Source: Candidatus Aegiribacteria sp. (GTDB taxonomy: Bacteria; Fermentibacterota; Fermentibacteria; Fermentibacterales; Fermentibacteraceae). From it: DNA of 8,827 bases. Made by a program: the position numbers and the translations under genes. A model generated the notes under the pieces. The model worked only from the letters and a program-made list of their open reading frames with translations, was not told the origin of the DNA and made no database searches. The stretch spans positions 1 through 8,827 of the forward strand of contig JAIOSX010000009.1 in NCBI GenBank assembly GCA_021107345.1, given 5' to 3'. Positions 1-6,705 of the stretch are shown in pieces. How positions within the stretch are numbered: position 1 is the first letter of the stretch; each line of letters opens with the position of its first letter.

Positions 1-1170
1 AGCTGGTGTCATCTGACTACACCGGCCGTAGACATTCCGTTGTCAACCGATGGTGGCTACTCAGATCCTATCATGAGGTTTACTCAGATTTACTGGCTCA
101 GGAACAAGAATCAGGGTATGTTCATCGAGGTATCCACAGACAGCCTTGGCGATGTCTGGGACTATATAGAAGAAAAAACCATTCTTGATCCGGATTACTA
201 CAAGATAAAGAATGGCCCGGATTATCCTGGTGGTATGATAAATACGTACAGAGAAAAAAGTGATGGATACAACTACCCCGTTGCAATGGACTGGGACACG
301 GTTGAAGTGAACCTTGAAGACTACGCAGGCGAGACCGTATGGTTCCGTTTCGTTTTCGGCGCGGTTCCGATTCCATCTAACAATCAGGATGGTTTTGTGT
401 GTGATAATTTCTCGGTCTGGGCTAACTCGGATTCTACCGGGCTTGATGAAAGAATCGATTCATGGGGAGACGATTTCGATTTCTGGATACACGATATTCA
501 TGAGAATGACACACTACTCTGGACGGACAACTGGTCCTATCTCGATCTCAACGAAACCGATCCGTTCTATCCTGATGCCTGGGGAAAATCATGGACGACC
601 TGGGGTACGGTCACCTATATAGGGCCATGGTCACACGGAGGTATCAACAGCTCATGGGAGATAGGGGTCACAGCACTCTTCTACCCGAAACCTGATCCCC
701 AGCCAACGATATATAATGGCAGGCATTACGCAGGAAACGCACTGACATTCCATGAAGGTTACTACTACCCTAACGAGGCATCATGGCTTATGTCCGAGCG
801 GTATAGTATGACGCCCACTTTGAGCTACGATATCATCAGGCTTGTTTTCTACAGGTGTGTGGGGCTTGCGCCCATGGATGACGGCTGGGTACACCTGGGA
901 TTCTCCGTAGATACGATTCCGCCCAATCCCTACAACCTCAGCGAGTGGACAGAAGTCCGTCGCTACGATGGCGAGAATCAGAAAGTCTGGGAGTACGAAG
1001 AACAGGCACCGGGGGAATTCTACCTTGATGTATCCGATGTATTCGAGGCTCAACCCGACAGCATGGACTATTACTGGATACTGTTCTCACTGATCAGTGG
1101 TCCCAATCTGGAACGTGGCGGATGGAACCTTGACAACATCGAGGTTTACGGTGCCAATCTTGTCCCTTAG
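1..1170 (+). CDS. Exported jelly-roll (MAM/immune-inhibitor-A-like) protein, 5' partial
   Basis: The frame is open from base 1 and ends at TAG (1168-1170). The first possible internal start is a TTG at 40, but the codons before it read as normal protein (SWCHLTTPAVDIP), so the gene begins outside the window. The visible protein is very rich in Trp, Tyr, Asp and Gly, which is typical of secreted beta-sandwich proteins. Two modules can be seen. The first ends near base 420 with LEDYAGETVWFRFVFG then DGFVCDNFSVWA. The second covers about bases 700-1155 and ends with GGWNLDNIEVYG. The strand pattern 'D-Y-A-G-x-x-V-x-x-R-F ... G-x-x-x-D-N-x-x-V' is known from jelly-roll domains of exported peptidases and adhesins such as the M6 family. 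No catalytic motif is visible here, so an enzymatic function cannot be claimed. The C-terminus (GANLVP) shows no obvious sorting domain. The stop overlaps the ribosome site of the next gene, implying one operon. Confidence 0.75.
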   Translation, partial: SWCHLTTPAVDIPLSTDGGYSDPIMRFTQIYWLRNKNQGMFIEVSTDSLGDVWDYIEEKTILDPDYYKIKNGPDYPGGMINTYREKSDGYNYPVAMDWDTVEVNLEDYAGETVWFRFVFGAVPIPSNNQDGFVCDNFSVWANSDSTGLDERIDSWGDDFDFWIHDIHENDTLLWTDNWSYLDLNETDPFYPDAWGKSWTTWGTVTYIGPWSHGGINSSWEIGVTALFYPKPDPQPTIYNGRHYAGNALTFHEGYYYPNEASWLMSERYSMTPTLSYDIIRLVFYRCVGLAPMDDGWVHLGFSVDTIPPNPYNLSEWTEVRRYDGENQKVWEYEEQAPGEFYLDVSDVFEAQPDSMDYYWILFSLISGPNLERGGWNLDNIEVYGANLVP

Positions 1171-1174
1171 GAGG
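1169..1174 (+). promoter_or_regulatory. Shine-Dalgarno deciding the start at 1181
   Basis: AGGAGG overlaps the TAG stop of the preceding gene and lies 6 nt before ATG at 1181. It selects that ATG over an in-frame upstream start near 1097, which would lie inside the preceding gene and has no ribosome site. Confidence 0.8.
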
Positions 1175-1180
1175 AGTGTC

Positions 1181-2704
1181 ATGAAAAAGAATAAAAGAGG
1201 AGGCTCCGTCCTGGTATTGGTCATGATCGCGGCAGTTGTACTGACAATCCTTGTAGGAGCGGTATACATGCTTTTCGAGTCCAATGCCAGGTCGCAGCAA
1301 TGGGCAAAGGAGCGAATACAGGCCAGGTTCACCGCCGAGGCGGGAGCTAACCTGGCAGTGTACATGATAATGGAGGGAGCGGATGTACCTCAGGGGGGAA
1401 TACCTGTCAGGTTACTTCCCGATTCCTCCCTTACTGATGACTGGATCGATCTTGGCGGAGAGCTGGGATGGGTTCAGGCCTGGGTAGATCCGCATGATGA
1501 AAATGATCAGGTAAGCGCGGCAAACGCCTACGAAGTAAGGGTTCTTTCCAAGGTGATATCCGAGGATCAGGTTCACTCCTACTGTATCGGAACGATGATC
1601 CTGCCCAGAAACTTCGCGCAGTATGCCACTTTCCTGAACGATGGCGGAGGAGGTTCAGGTGGCTGGTATGGAGACAATTACAGGTTCGACGGCCCCTTCC
1701 ATACGAACACCTCCGTTAATATTGGAAACACTGTTCCAGGAAGGGATAGCAGCGATCCCTGGTTCTACTCGATCTCGATAGTTGAGAATGTATACTATTA
1801 CGTTCAAGGGGGATATACGCCAACTTCGTCACCCCAGATCGGCAATCTCTGGCTCGAGCCTTACGAGAAAATGCTCATGGGGGAACCCTACCTTGCCTTT
1901 GGGGTCGACCCCATACCTTTCGGGTCAGGAGAGGTAACGTGGCAGGGCGCCTACAATGCGGCTTCAAGCGGAGGACTTATGCTTAACGCAGCGACAGTGC
2001 CCAATGGAACACGGATGATACTGAGGGATTCCACGCTTATCGTAAAGCAGGACAGCGCGGGCGCTGCTGTGCAGTACGATCTCAGCACCTTGACAAATCC
2101 GGTTGTATGGGTTGATAACGCTGCAGCCGATACGGTTTATCTGAAGGGCATCCTGACAGATCCGCTCACTACAGGCCTTAGCATAGCGCTGACAATTGGT
2201 GTCAGTGGCAGTATGGGCATGTCAGGTTCACTTCTCTATCAGAACAGGGATCTGCTTGATACGGATAACGATGTTATGCTCGGAATTGTCGTAAGAAATG
2301 GTAGTTTTGTCGTAGCAGATGATCCGAGCTGGAAATTAACAGCACCATTGCTACCGGATTGGGATGACCCATGGAAGATTTGTACATTCAATGTTGCTTC
2401 CCTGGAGTTCGATGGCGTGATTATGGTTCTGGATGGTGAATTCAGGAATCAGGAATATAAACCTGGCCACTGGCCATCTCCCGCCATAGACCTCAGAATC
2501 GTGGGCGGCTACATAATAAACACGGAGGGTTGGACAACTGTTCCTGGACCTCCCTCTTATGGCTACTGGTCGGATATCGTCTACGATCCAAGGCTCATGA
2601 GCATGCATCCTCCGTTCTATCCCCAGACAGGTATCTGGGACACAGCCTACTGGGAAGAGGAAGAGGATATAGACGAGAATAACATTGGCGATACTCAGCA
2701 GTAA
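1181..2704 (+). CDS. Prepilin-like (PilX/GspK-type) membrane-anchored exported protein, copy 1
   Basis: Starting at ATG 1181, the product is 507 residues. The N-terminus is a short basic stretch (MKKNKRGG) followed by one hydrophobic segment of about 25 residues (residues 9-33). An amphipathic part with a RFTAEAGANLA motif follows. This resembles the N-terminal helix of PilX/GspK-type minor pilins, where an F-x-A-E-A-G signature follows the membrane helix. As in GspK, there is no obvious Glu five residues after a cleavage glycine. The long body has a Gly-rich loop (GGGGSGG), then FDGPFHTNTSVNIG and many beta-prone segments. The tail is acidic (WEEEEDIDENNIGD). The body is not a family I can name with confidence; a DUF4900-like relation is possible. 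The next gene is a paralog with the same layout. The likely location is the inner membrane with the body in the periplasm, or a pseudopilus tip. Confidence 0.72.
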   Translation: MKKNKRGGSVLVLVMIAAVVLTILVGAVYMLFESNARSQQWAKERIQARFTAEAGANLAVYMIMEGADVPQGGIPVRLLPDSSLTDDWIDLGGELGWVQAWVDPHDENDQVSAANAYEVRVLSKVISEDQVHSYCIGTMILPRNFAQYATFLNDGGGGSGGWYGDNYRFDGPFHTNTSVNIGNTVPGRDSSDPWFYSISIVENVYYYVQGGYTPTSSPQIGNLWLEPYEKMLMGEPYLAFGVDPIPFGSGEVTWQGAYNAASSGGLMLNAATVPNGTRMILRDSTLIVKQDSAGAAVQYDLSTLTNPVVWVDNAAADTVYLKGILTDPLTTGLSIALTIGVSGSMGMSGSLLYQNRDLLDTDNDVMLGIVVRNGSFVVADDPSWKLTAPLLPDWDDPWKICTFNVASLEFDGVIMVLDGEFRNQEYKPGHWPSPAIDLRIVGGYIINTEGWTTVPGPPSYGYWSDIVYDPRLMSMHPPFYPQTGIWDTAYWEEEEDIDENNIGDTQQ

Positions 2705-2705
2705 A

Positions 2706-4154
2706 ATGTTGAAAGGAAGTACAGAAACGATAGATCAGTCACGAAACGGAAACAGCAACGGGAGCCGCAGAGGTGCGGCTCTCGCCGTTGTTTTCATTGT
2801 CATGCTCGTTCTTGCAATTCTTGCGGGAGCTGTATACATTCTTTTTGTGTCAAATGTAAATTCACTGAACTGGACAATTGACAGAATAAGTGCCCGGTTC
2901 GCGGCTGAATCAGGTATAAGTCTTGCAATACATCATCTTTCTCTGGATGCAGTTCCTCCTGAAGAAACCGAACCCTTCTTCCTTCCGGATAACAACGAAG
3001 GATGGATATCGATCAGGGGAAGTGATGCCATGGCTCTTGTGGTCATAGATCCGTACGATTTTGCAAACGAACCCTTTGCTAATCAGGGAGTTGAGATCAG
3101 AAGCCGCGGCAGATCGGGCGACGGAATTGAAACTGTTGTTGCAAGGTTCGTTCCCGATTCCCCTTCCCGGTACGCATTCCTGGTCGATGAGTCGATTCCG
3201 GTCGGTTTTTTCGCGGATGGAAGGGTGATAGACGGTCCCGTGCACTGTAACGGAACAATTGTGTTTTCGAGCACTTCACCTGATACGGCAAACGATCCTT
3301 TTGTACGGGAAATTTCGACAACAACGGAAGGAGGTTTCTACTTTCCGGAGTACGGTTATTCCGAGATTCCTCATCCGGAGGGAAGCAATGTCTGGGTACA
3401 GCCGTATTCAAGCCACAGGAGAGGCAGCCCATTCTGGAACACCGATGCTCCGAAAATCGATTTCGCCAGGCTTCATGACTACTTCAACGGATTACGATCA
3501 GAAGCCGCGGGGGGGGGAACTCTCATCTACGGAGTGAAGAGATTACTGTTCGATGGGGATAGGATCCTGTTCAAGAAGGGAATACTCTGCCAGACGGAAG
3601 TAATACAGCTGTCTTCCGATTACAATCTTGTCTTCATTGATAACGGTGGCCTTCCGGTCTATATGAGGTCAAGCAGCGGACTGACAGTTCCACTTACTGT
3701 GATATCGACCGGCCCCGTTTACATATCGGGTATTATCGAAGCAAGTACATCCACGAACGGGGGGCCGCTCGGGATAGTTTCATTCAGGGATATCATTATT
3801 GCCGCTGACCCATCACAGAGTGGAGGTTCGGACTGGCCCAGTCCCTGGAATATTAATACAAATCGCAGCTTGAGTATAAATGCCTATCTGGCTGCTCCAT
3901 CAGGAGAGCTCCGCGCGGAATGCATTTCCTACCCCATGGAGAAGGTGTATTTCAGTGTGCTCGGAGGTGTGCTTGAAGCACAGGTTGGGAGACTGGGAAC
4001 ACCGAGTATGGGTTATGAACTGTATATTGCGTACGATGAGGGGCTTTCAGGGGTGCGACCTCCGTATTTCCCGATACTGGAGCACTGGAAGATAATCTCC
4101 TGGGATGAGGATCCCGATTTCGGGGAACAGAATATCGAAGACAACATGTACTAA
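2706..4154 (+). CDS. Prepilin-like membrane-anchored exported protein, copy 2 (paralog of preceding gene)
   Basis: The chosen ATG at 2706 lies 1 nt after the previous stop and gives 482 residues. No good Shine-Dalgarno precedes it, so translation probably depends on coupling with the upstream gene. An in-frame TTG at 2685 is an alternative start. About 24 polar residues precede a hydrophobic helix (ALAVVFIVMLVLAILAGAVY), then RISARFAAESGISLAIHHL, matching copy 1 in spacing and pattern. Shared features further on are IDGPVHCNGTI (versus FDGPFHTNT in copy 1), a pre-terminal RPPYFPILEHW (versus HPPFYPQTGIW) and an acidic tail ending NIEDNMY (versus NIGDTQQ). This supports tandem duplication followed by strong divergence. 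The biochemical role is unknown; membership of a type IV pilus-like or secretion-like assembly is inferred from the N-terminus alone. A run of nine G at 3509-3517 lies within the coding sequence. The stop abuts the left repeat of the mobile island. Confidence 0.7.
   Translation: MLKGSTETIDQSRNGNSNGSRRGAALAVVFIVMLVLAILAGAVYILFVSNVNSLNWTIDRISARFAAESGISLAIHHLSLDAVPPEETEPFFLPDNNEGWISIRGSDAMALVVIDPYDFANEPFANQGVEIRSRGRSGDGIETVVARFVPDSPSRYAFLVDESIPVGFFADGRVIDGPVHCNGTIVFSSTSPDTANDPFVREISTTTEGGFYFPEYGYSEIPHPEGSNVWVQPYSSHRRGSPFWNTDAPKIDFARLHDYFNGLRSEAAGGGTLIYGVKRLLFDGDRILFKKGILCQTEVIQLSSDYNLVFIDNGGLPVYMRSSSGLTVPLTVISTGPVYISGIIEASTSTNGGPLGIVSFRDIIIAADPSQSGGSDWPSPWNINTNRSLSINAYLAAPSGELRAECISYPMEKVYFSVLGGVLEAQVGRLGTPSMGYELYIAYDEGLSGVRPPYFPILEHWKIISWDEDPDFGEQNIEDNMY
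3509..3517 (+). repeat. G9 homopolymer inside coding sequence
   Basis: Nine consecutive G encode the Ala-Gly-Gly-Gly stretch of the second prepilin-like protein. Insertion of one G would shift the frame and reach a TAG within about 20 codons. Such tracts are known sites of slipped-strand phase variation, but they are also common sites of sequencing error. Confidence 0.9.
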
Positions 4155-4194
4155 GGGGGCCGGACCTAACATCTGAACATTTTGTCCGTTTTAT
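4155..4194 (+). repeat. Left inverted repeat arm
   Basis: This 40-nt arm starts GGGGGCCGG and contains the core ACATCTGAACATTTTGTC. It matches the reverse complement of 5207-5246 at 36 of 40 positions. The four differences (A/G, A/G, C/T, G/A) are all transitions. It begins at the base immediately after the TAA of the upstream prepilin-like gene. Confidence 0.88.
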
Positions 4195-4200
4195 TATTTT
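4161..4200 (+). terminator. Possible weak rho-independent terminator in the left arm
   Basis: CGGAC (4161-4165) can pair with GTCCG (4184-4188) across an 18-nt loop and is followed by TTTTATTATTTT. The position just after the stop of the + strand operon suits a terminator. The stem is only 5 bp and the loop is long, so the call is weak. The right arm has lost the pairing partner (GTCTA instead of GTCCG). Confidence 0.25.
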
Positions 4201-4204
4201 GTTC

Positions 4205-5083
4205 TCAAGACTGGGTTTTACATTTAAAGGTTTGTCTTTCTTTGATAATTCTTCCGATTGTCGCAACGTGCAGATTAATAAATTCAGCAAGTTCCTTCTT
4301 AGTATATCCATGCTTGGAATATGCTGTGAAGATCAATTTATTTCTTGATTCTTTAATAAGGAATCTGAGATCTTTAAAGAGTGATGGTAGATCTTCTCTG
4401 CATGCATATCGCTGTTCCCTTGGGATGTCTATATCATCTTTGTATTCACTGATTCTGTTAGTAAGTGCTTCCATAAAACTTTTGTTGCCCAGAATAATAC
4501 CTGTTCTGATATCCTTCATTGGTGAATCAGCGTTGATGCCATCCATAACGAAGTTTGTATAACTTTTGCGTGCAAGTGATAAGTTACTATTAAACTGGGC
4601 TAGAATCCAATCTGTCGTCAGGAATGGATTGCTTTTTTCAGCATTACCGACAGTATGACAATAGCTGCTCCATTTGTATTCTGCTGGATGATTTACAATT
4701 CCAGCTCTTACAGGATTGAGAACAATATATCGGCACAGTTCAAGGAGATAGTTGTCTCTTTGTACTAAAACAGCTTTGAATCTTCCCTGAAATACATGAC
4801 CAACATGATCATGTTGCTTATTAAAATACTGGGCATAAATCGAGTTTAATCTGTGTATTCCTGATGACAGATTTGCATCAGGAGTTTCTATAAGTAAGTG
4901 GTAATGATTGCCCATGATACAGTATCCATGACATATGAAGTTGAATGCTTTCGTACAGATCTCAAGAGTATCAAGAAAATTGTACATGTCATCGTCATCT
5001 ATGAAGATCATAGCTTTATCGTTGCCACGTGCAGTAATGTGATACAAGGCTCCCGGATATTCGATTCTCAATTGCCTGCTCAT
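4205..5083 (-). CDS. REP-associated tyrosine transposase (Y1/HUH), RAYT-like, with C-terminal HTH-like extension
   Basis: The 292-residue product starts at ATG 5083, since an in-frame TAA lies four codons upstream. The N-terminus (RIEYPGALYHITARGND) is the usual opening of this family. The metal-binding HUH motif is H60-Y61-H62 in GYCIMGNHYHLLIETP. Further family blocks are GHVFQGRFKAVLV (residues 95-107) and CRYIVLNPVRAG (117-128). By comparison with the remembered E. coli RAYT block VDYIYINPV, Y119 is the likely catalytic tyrosine, so the core looks intact. Family members nick and join single-stranded DNA at REP-like hairpins. The product is longer than minimal RAYTs: residues about 150-292 form an extension ending in a helix-turn-helix-like part (KKELAEFINLHVATIGRIIKE), perhaps a second DNA-binding domain. 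No strong Shine-Dalgarno is seen. The gene follows the serine hydroxymethyltransferase gene in the same direction and may be reached by read-through. Confidence 0.9.
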   Translation of the reverse strand: MSRQLRIEYPGALYHITARGNDKAMIFIDDDDMYNFLDTLEICTKAFNFICHGYCIMGNHYHLLIETPDANLSSGIHRLNSIYAQYFNKQHDHVGHVFQGRFKAVLVQRDNYLLELCRYIVLNPVRAGIVNHPAEYKWSSYCHTVGNAEKSNPFLTTDWILAQFNSNLSLARKSYTNFVMDGINADSPMKDIRTGIILGNKSFMEALTNRISEYKDDIDIPREQRYACREDLPSLFKDLRFLIKESRNKLIFTAYSKHGYTKKELAEFINLHVATIGRIIKERQTFKCKTQS

Positions 5084-5159
5084 ATTAACAGTTTACTCAT
5101 AAATGGGATGTATTTCAAGTGTTGAAAAGAAAAGTACTAAATAAATATACCTCCGTTAG

Positions 5160-5180
5160 AAATGTTTAGATATTAAGCCC
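5160..5180 (-). repeat. Degenerate third copy of the repeat core
   Basis: The 21 nt here match 5219-5239 of the right arm at 17 positions in the same orientation, at an offset of 59 nt. All four mismatches are transitions. The copy lies between the right arm and the transposase start, as expected of an older, decayed REP-like repeat beside its transposase gene. Confidence 0.6.
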
Positions 5181-5206
5181 AACATCATAAGAACAATAAT
5201 TAGATT

Positions 5207-5246
5207 ATAAAATAGACAAAATGTTCAGATGTCAGGCCCGGCCCCC
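5207..5246 (-). repeat. Right inverted repeat arm, overlapping the SHMT gene end
   Basis: Read on the - strand, this arm starts GGGGGCCGGGCCTGACATC and mirrors the left arm. Its outer 15 nt (5232-5246) encode the final Gly-Gly-Arg-Ala and the TGA stop of the serine hydroxymethyltransferase. The repeat therefore supplies the end of a housekeeping protein. A TATAAT sits at its inner edge on the - strand (5204-5209), without a well-placed -35 box. Confidence 0.88.
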
Positions 5247-6674
5247 AGCGTTTCTAAGGTTATCGGCGAAGAGTTTGGCGTAGTCATCTGTCGGGAATGC
5301 TGATTCAAGGGCACCCGAAGCAAGCCTGATGCTTTCTTCAAGCGGCAGTGTGTAGCGCATTACGGTGAACTTCTTCCGGAAATCGGCCACTTCATCGGCA
5401 ACATTCTCATTCCTGATGACTATCCTGGCCATGAGTTCCGCCAGCTGGCCGAAATCATCCTCATTCATCCCGTACCTTGTCATCTCTGAAACACCCGTTC
5501 TGATACCACTTGAGGCGAGGAAAGTTTTGTCATCTGGCAGGGCCTGGTAATTAACAATTACATTGTTTTCCTGAAGGCGGTCGGCGATTACGGAGCCTTC
5601 TCCATGTTCGACCACTCGGATTACCACCTGATGAGTATGTGTATACCCGTCAGCAGGATCACCCTCTACTGAAAGACCGTTATCTGCAAGATGTTTCGCG
5701 AAAGCTCTCGCGTTTGACAGAACTTTATTCTGATATTCATCCTTGAATTCATTCATCTCTGTGGTGGCAACAAGAAGCCCCAGAAGGGTGGCAAGATGAT
5801 GGTTGCTGGTACTGCCCGGGAACGCTCTGCTCGTGATATCGAGCCAGAGTTTGCGAAGGGGAGTCTTCTTCGCCATGTTGCTGACAATTACTCCGCGCTG
5901 CGGGCCGAAGAACGTTTTGTGAGTGGAACCGGTGATAACATCCGCACCGTCGGCCAGCGGAGCCTGGAATGCTCCGTAGATCCCGAGTACATGAGCCATG
6001 TCGTACATGATAACCGGTCTGTCTTCCCAGTCAGCGACTTCATCTGCAAGTTCTTTAACCGGTTCGGGGTAGAGGAACATGCTTTTTCCGAAGATAACAA
6101 GCTCCGGACGGACCTGTCGAACCGTTTCCAGCATCTTCGGAACGTCTATCCTGTAGGGATTACTCTCCATTACCGGGAAGTTGACGCAATTCTCCTTACC
6201 CGTTCCTGGATCGATCTCGACAAAGTTGAAAAGTGCTCCGAATGGCTGGCTTGAAAGATGGCCTCCCTTACTCAGGTCGTTGTTCATGACGGCATGGAGC
6301 TTTCTGAATGTGCCGTCAGGAGTGGACCTGTTTACGAATTTGGTTACTCCTTCAAATATCACCGCGTTGGCCATCTGTCCGCTTATGGTTCGTAATTCAG
6401 CTTCCGAACACTGGAAGTACTCCTTTATCGCCTCTACGGCCTCTTCCTCTATTCTTCTGATGAAATCGGTTCCGTGATAGAAATAGACGTCCCTGCCCTT
6501 CATCCTTTTATGCTCGGCGTACCTGCCGGCCGGATCGCACAATTCGCAAATTTTAACAAGAGGGCTGGGAGTATTCTCAGAGGGAATTAGGTTAACACAT
6601 TTCCTCTGTCTCCATAGATTGTTCTCCCGTATTCTTCCAAACAGGTTATCCATATTCTTCGACAAATCAGCCAT
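5232..6674 (-). CDS. glyA: Serine hydroxymethyltransferase, divergent form
   Basis: The 480-residue product starts at ATG 6674, preceded 7 nt away by AAGGAG (6682-6687). It belongs to the PLP-dependent fold-type I enzymes that interconvert serine and glycine and supply one-carbon units on a folate or pterin carrier. Visible landmarks are LIPSEN (S32-E33), RYAEH (Y52, E54), YFYHG, SGQMANA (98-104), GGHL (H139), YDMAH (D225, H228), the PLP lysine K253 in GSTHKTFFGPQRG, and the substrate carboxylate Arg R392 in SSGIRTG. Against the usual bacterial enzyme the sequence is distinctly divergent: the typical TTTTHKTLRGPRGG becomes GSTHKTFFGPQRG, and YAEGxPGxRYYGG is replaced by a longer stretch. It could be an archaeal-like or unusual-carrier form, or a related PLP enzyme with different substrate preference. 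Its final residues come from the inverted repeat. It is third in the antiporter operon, 31 nt after the EIIA stop. Confidence 0.85.
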   Translation of the reverse strand: MADLSKNMDNLFGRIRENNLWRQRKCVNLIPSENTPSPLVKICELCDPAGRYAEHKRMKGRDVYFYHGTDFIRRIEEEAVEAIKEYFQCSEAELRTISGQMANAVIFEGVTKFVNRSTPDGTFRKLHAVMNNDLSKGGHLSSQPFGALFNFVEIDPGTGKENCVNFPVMESNPYRIDVPKMLETVRQVRPELVIFGKSMFLYPEPVKELADEVADWEDRPVIMYDMAHVLGIYGAFQAPLADGADVITGSTHKTFFGPQRGVIVSNMAKKTPLRKLWLDITSRAFPGSTSNHHLATLLGLLVATTEMNEFKDEYQNKVLSNARAFAKHLADNGLSVEGDPADGYTHTHQVVIRVVEHGEGSVIADRLQENNVIVNYQALPDDKTFLASSGIRTGVSEMTRYGMNEDDFGQLAELMARIVIRNENVADEVADFRKKFTVMRYTLPLEESIRLASGALESAFPTDDYAKLFADNLRNAGGRA

Positions 6675-6705
6675 GATTCAGCTCCTTATAGGTTTTTAAC
6701 CGGCT

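Larger units (their letters stand above)
4155..5246 (-). mobile_element. RAYT-type transposable island with inverted 40-bp ends
   Basis: This segment of about 1.09 kb holds one Y1/HUH transposase gene and is bounded by inverted repeats at 4155-4194 and 5207-5246. It is visibly richer in A+T than the genes on both sides, which suggests a separate origin. No flanking target-site duplication is seen (left flank ...TACTAA, right flank AGCGTTT...). That fits Y1 transposases, which insert single-stranded DNA without duplicating the target. Long terminal inverted repeats are not typical of IS200/IS605 elements, but RAYT genes are often flanked by oppositely oriented REP sequences. The segment may therefore be a REP-RAYT unit rather than a classical insertion sequence. 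Its exact borders are inferred from where repeat similarity ends. Confidence 0.6.

Noticed and set aside
4898..5125. 75-codon + strand open frame opposite the transposase gene
   Set aside because: It is antisense to the conserved transposase N-terminus and reads as low-complexity shadow; it has no ribosome site or recognisable motif.
5204..5209. TATAAT on the - strand at the inner edge of the right repeat, as a promoter for the transposase gene
   Set aside because: The nearest TTGACA-like hexamer (CTGACA) is 20 nt away, which is too far, and the region is so AT-rich that a chance match is likely.
4155..5246. CRISPR array or tRNA gene in the AT-rich island
   Set aside because: There are only two inverted arms and one degenerate core copy, no regular repeat-spacer series, and no cloverleaf-like sequence.
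4150..5255. Target-site duplication flanking the transposase island
   Set aside because: The bases outside the two arms (TACTAA and AGCGTTT) do not form a convincing direct repeat.
5796..6254. 152-codon + strand open frame inside the SHMT gene
   Set aside because: It is antisense to well-conserved SHMT motifs, including the PLP-lysine region, so it is a shadow frame.
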